From the NCBI GenBank assembly GCA_017545365.1, contig JAFWOP010000004.1:1-9537 (forward strand): a stretch of 9,537 nucleotides of DNA, read 5' to 3'. The first letter of the stretch is position 1. The number at the start of each line of letters is the position of its first letter. The translations under genes were made by a program, and so were the position numbers. A model generated the notes under the pieces. It was given only the letters and a program-made list of their open reading frames with translations. It had not been told where the DNA came from and did no database searches. Shown here in pieces: positions 7,801 to 9,537 of the stretch. This DNA comes from Bacteroidales bacterium (lineage in GTDB: Bacteria; Bacteroidota; Bacteroidia; Bacteroidales; P3).

Positions 7801-8122
7801 CAGCGAGCTGGGTGCGAATACGGAACCCTTCTATGGTCGCCTGCGCATTGACGGAAACAACATCAAGGTGAGCGACCGCTACGTGGAGAATGCTGCCTAC
7901 TGCCGCCTGAAGAACGTGCAGCTGGGCTTCACCATACCGTTCAAGGGCGCTGCCAAGAAGATCATCAAGCACTGCCGGCTCTACGTGTCGGGCGAGAATC
8001 TTCTCACGTTCACCAGTCTGAGGATATTCGACCCGGAGGCTCTCAACGGCAGCGACTGGGGTGCCGGTAAGGCTTATCCGAACTACCGTACATTCTCTAT
8101 TGGTGCTGATGTCAGGTTCTAA
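4883..8122 (+). CDS. susC: SusC/RagA-type TonB-dependent outer membrane glycan transporter
   Basis: This 1079-residue protein has the normal SusC length and domain order. Residues 1-21 are a signal peptide ending MMAQ. Residues about 23-100 form a carboxypeptidase-regulatory-like (CarboxypepD_reg) beta domain, starting KVTGVVLDNEGEPAVGASI. A TonB-box-like stretch GLDDVVIVG lies at 100-108, and the plug domain covers about 110-230, with NINIRGVGN, PLVLIDGM and NPADIENVSVLKDAAAAAVY. The rest is a beta barrel with the family's DLNGDGKVD loop (885-893, calcium-loop-like) and ends in the terminal aromatic Phe typical of outer membrane barrels. There is no N-terminal STN domain, so direct signalling to an anti-sigma factor is not expected. 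It imports oligosaccharides in complex with the SusD encoded 30 bases downstream, driven by TonB-ExbBD. The substrate cannot be read from the sequence; the GH18-like neighbour suggests GlcNAc-containing oligosaccharides. The symbol denotes the family, not orthology to the starch system. Confidence 0.97.
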   Translation: MRQRLFTILSCLLVSVAMMAQHKVTGVVLDNEGEPAVGASIVEKGNARNGVIADIEGNFALTVSKSSATLVVSYVGFEPQEVQVGGRNKVTVTLHSSAVGLDDVVIVGFATQKKINATGAVKTIGDEMMKDRPTVNAVQSLQGAIAGLNITNDAGGAPGTAMNINIRGVGNLGDGSNSSPLVLIDGMEGDLSTLNPADIENVSVLKDAAAAAVYGSRAPFGVILVTTKSGSAGKSAVPEVQYSGNVRINQPVNIPNPVDGLTFAYMMNDAYINSGGNAPFSSRQIERIKAYMDGSSTENTDYYRELDTWFKNQALFGNTNWYDVYVKDKTVSTEHNLAVSGGVGKLTYRISGNYLSQTGLYNYADELYQRFNIAGKFQYKPHKIVTIGYSVRYATDGYDKPSAIDDQGLFYHNLGRRASVVPVINSMSGEYSEDSMIPAVKDGGRLNKRTQKLYNQGSLIIEPIKNWKIHVEVNSRLEWNPYSRNFNPLPFHMPSGRLSYMLVNEGVDPKHTVNANGTYSVIPDYGETYQEDAETKVNFFGNNVYTDYKLTLNDAHNFTFLLGEQTEYWKRETDRTGYYYSKYVDKATKEYVDEGIRHEMTPTNYQEDWASMGFFARLNYDYKYRYLLELNFRADGASRFPTDQRWGYFPSVSAGWNVAEEPFMKTVKESFLDMLKLRGSYGTLGNQNTTSCYPYYQQMKDVGSSVVIGGDQVNMLPVYSPYSTSLTWETIENAGFGVDFALFGSRLSGSFDLFQRTTKDMVGPAAALSALYGAAAPKTNNATLRTRGWELEMKWHGNINKFNYGIGFSLSDYNSVITKYYNSTGQCTNASNGTYWYEGKTVGEIWGYEVKGISKSDDEMNAHLEVADQSALGSKWGGGDIMYADLNGDGKVDGGSYTLDDHGDLKRIGNSTPHYAYSVTLDGQYKWFDFRVYIQGIGKRDFVFTNSAPYWGIAAEWQRTLYKEHLDYFRFAGSELGANTEPFYGRLRIDGNNIKVSDRYVENAAYCRLKNVQLGFTIPFKGAAKKIIKHCRLYVSGENLLTFTSLRIFDPEALNGSDWGAGKAYPNYRTFSIGADVRF

Positions 8123-8152
8123 TCATGTCCAACAATATAAAAGCATAAGAAT

Positions 8153-9537
8153 ATGAAAAAGAATATAGGAATAGTTTTGCTGCTGCTCACGGGAATGTTG
8201 GCATCTTGTGACGACTTCCTGCAGCGCGAACCATTGTCGTACGGCAGTGAGGCTTCTTACTTCAAGACAGCCTATGACTACCAGTTGTCGGTGAATGCCT
8301 TCTACGAAATGCTGCCCAAGAACAACACCTTGTGGGGCGGTCTGTACACGCAGGACATCAAGAGCGACAACCAGGCCGGCAACGGCTACCAGTCGATCTT
8401 CCTGAGCGACGGCAACTACAAGACCGTGGCTCAAGGTGCGTCGGGATGGTACTTCTCGAATCTGCGCGCCATCAACTTCTTCCTGAAAAAGGCCGAGGAG
8501 ACGATTGGCGGCATCAGCGACGACAAGGCTCTGGCTAATCACTACGTAGGCGAGGGCTACTGGTTCAGGGCCTACGACCACTTCCGCCTGCTCCGCACGT
8601 TCGGCGATGCCCCCATCCTAACGGGGCTGCTCTCCGACGACCAGGCTGCGCTCGCGGCTGCCAGCAAGCGCTATCCGCGCAACGAGGTGGCCCGTTTCAT
8701 CATCGAGGACCTTGAGAAGGCAGCCGAACTGATGTTGCCGAAAGCTCCTGCTTCAGGCCGCCTCTGCAAGACTGCGGCTTACGCACTGATATCGCGCGTG
8801 GCATTGTTTGAGGCCACCTGGGAGAAGTATCATGCTGGTACCTGCTTCGTGCCGGGCAACAGCAAGTGGGTGGGTGCAAAGTCCTGGCCCGATTTCAAGT
8901 TTGCCTCCGGCAGTGCTGAAAACGAGGTTAACTTCTTCCTTGACAAGGTGATAGAATACGCAGCGAAGGTGGCCGACGAACGCAGCCTCGACAACGACTA
9001 TGTAGGCATGTTCACGAATTGGGAGACGCAGTTTGCCGACGACGATGAAGTCATTCTGGCACGCTATTATAAGAATGGCGTCGCTGCCCATAGCTGCTCG
9101 GCTTTCCTGAAGAATGGCGGCGGTTGCGGCGTCACGCGTGCTGCCGTGAACACGTTCCTGATGAAGAACGGCCTGCCCATCTACGTGGAAGGCAGTGGCT
9201 ATCAGGGCGACCAGACCACCTACGAGGAACTGCTGGGGCGCGACGAGCGCCTGACGGCCACCGTGCGTGCTGCAGGCAGCTTCATTAACACCGAGAAGGA
9301 CCCGACGACAGGCAAGTATGTGAACGACACGATTTACTTCTATCGCCCGCAGCTCTGGATAGCAGGCAACGAAAAGTCGACGACCGGCTACGACCTGAAG
9401 AAGTGGCTCAGCAGCGACGGCACTCAGCAGAAGCAGTACTACACGACGACGGCCGTGCCGCTGTTCCGCGCCGCCGAGTGCTATCTCGACTACATTGAGG
9501 CTTACTACGAGCGTCATGGTAATCTTGGAGGCAACTG
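8153..9537 (+). CDS. susD: SusD/RagB-type glycan-binding surface lipoprotein (3' end outside window)
   Basis: The reading frame from ATG 8153 stays open to the right edge, giving 461 complete codons. The lipobox is LASC with Cys19, followed by DDFLQREP, which is both the classic SusD start and an acidic surface-export signal. The SusD signature helix WFRAYDHFRLLRTFGDAP begins at residue 137. PLFRAAECYLDYIEAYYE begins near 436 and matches the conserved late TPR-region motif of the family. SusD proteins are mostly alpha-helical TPR folds that sit as a lid on SusC and capture glycans at the surface. Family members usually run to about 500-650 residues, so perhaps the last 50-150 residues are missing from the window. 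The 30-base gap to susC, without Shine-Dalgarno sequence, fits cotranscription. Ligand specificity cannot be inferred. Confidence 0.96.
   Translation, partial: MKKNIGIVLLLLTGMLASCDDFLQREPLSYGSEASYFKTAYDYQLSVNAFYEMLPKNNTLWGGLYTQDIKSDNQAGNGYQSIFLSDGNYKTVAQGASGWYFSNLRAINFFLKKAEETIGGISDDKALANHYVGEGYWFRAYDHFRLLRTFGDAPILTGLLSDDQAALAAASKRYPRNEVARFIIEDLEKAAELMLPKAPASGRLCKTAAYALISRVALFEATWEKYHAGTCFVPGNSKWVGAKSWPDFKFASGSAENEVNFFLDKVIEYAAKVADERSLDNDYVGMFTNWETQFADDDEVILARYYKNGVAAHSCSAFLKNGGGCGVTRAAVNTFLMKNGLPIYVEGSGYQGDQTTYEELLGRDERLTATVRAAGSFINTEKDPTTGKYVNDTIYFYRPQLWIAGNEKSTTGYDLKKWLSSDGTQQKQYYTTTAVPLFRAAECYLDYIEAYYERHGNLGGN

Noticed and set aside
6623..7972. 449-residue open frame on the minus strand opposite susC
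   Set aside because: Shadow of the susC codon pattern: no signal peptide, no family resemblance, no leader of its own.
8753..9517. 254-residue open frame on the minus strand opposite susD
   Set aside because: Overlaps a clear SusD coding frame with conserved motifs; no independent support.

Overview
The window looks like part of a polysaccharide-utilisation locus (PUL) from a Bacteroidota genome, most likely the Bacteroidales and plausibly Prevotellaceae. The main evidence is an adjacent SusC/SusD pair. Supporting evidence is lipoprotein signals followed by acidic residues, secreted proteins ending in type IX secretion (T9SS)-like sorting domains, and A/T-rich gene leaders without Shine-Dalgarno sequences. 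All recognisable genes are on the + strand. No RNA genes, mobile elements, CRISPR arrays or integrases were seen, and no gap between genes exceeds about 65 bases.

Layout. (1) 2-499: the C-terminal 165 residues of a secreted protein of unknown function, cut by the left edge. (2) 565-1647: a complete 360-residue secreted protein of unrecognised family with a T9SS type A-like C-terminus. It follows an A/T-rich leader. (3) 1663-1696: a perfect 14-bp hairpin with a 6-base loop, lying between this gene and the next. (4) 1712-4225: an 837-residue secreted multidomain protein with two LamG-like modules, a glycoside hydrolase family 18-like catalytic region and a T9SS-like C-terminus. (5) 4247-4861: a 204-residue lipoprotein with a C-terminal BACON-like region. 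(6) 4883-8122: a complete SusC-type TonB-dependent transporter. (7) 8153 to the right edge: a SusD-type lipoprotein, cut before its end.

Genes 4-7 are separated by only 21, 21 and 30 bases, so they probably form one transcription unit. The inferred working model is as follows. The GH18-like enzyme cuts a GlcNAc-containing glycan (chitin-type or N-glycan-type) outside the cell, helped by its LamG modules. The lipoprotein and SusD bind the products at the surface, and SusC imports them through the outer membrane using TonB energy. No regulator, downstream sugar catabolism gene or second glycosidase is visible, so the substrate cannot be fixed from this window.

The most unusual points are the apparent insertion of the second LamG module inside the GH18 barrel, the strong hairpin placed 15 bases before the GH18 start codon, the enzyme-first gene order ahead of susC, and the mix of T9SS-type and lipoprotein-type surface delivery in one locus.
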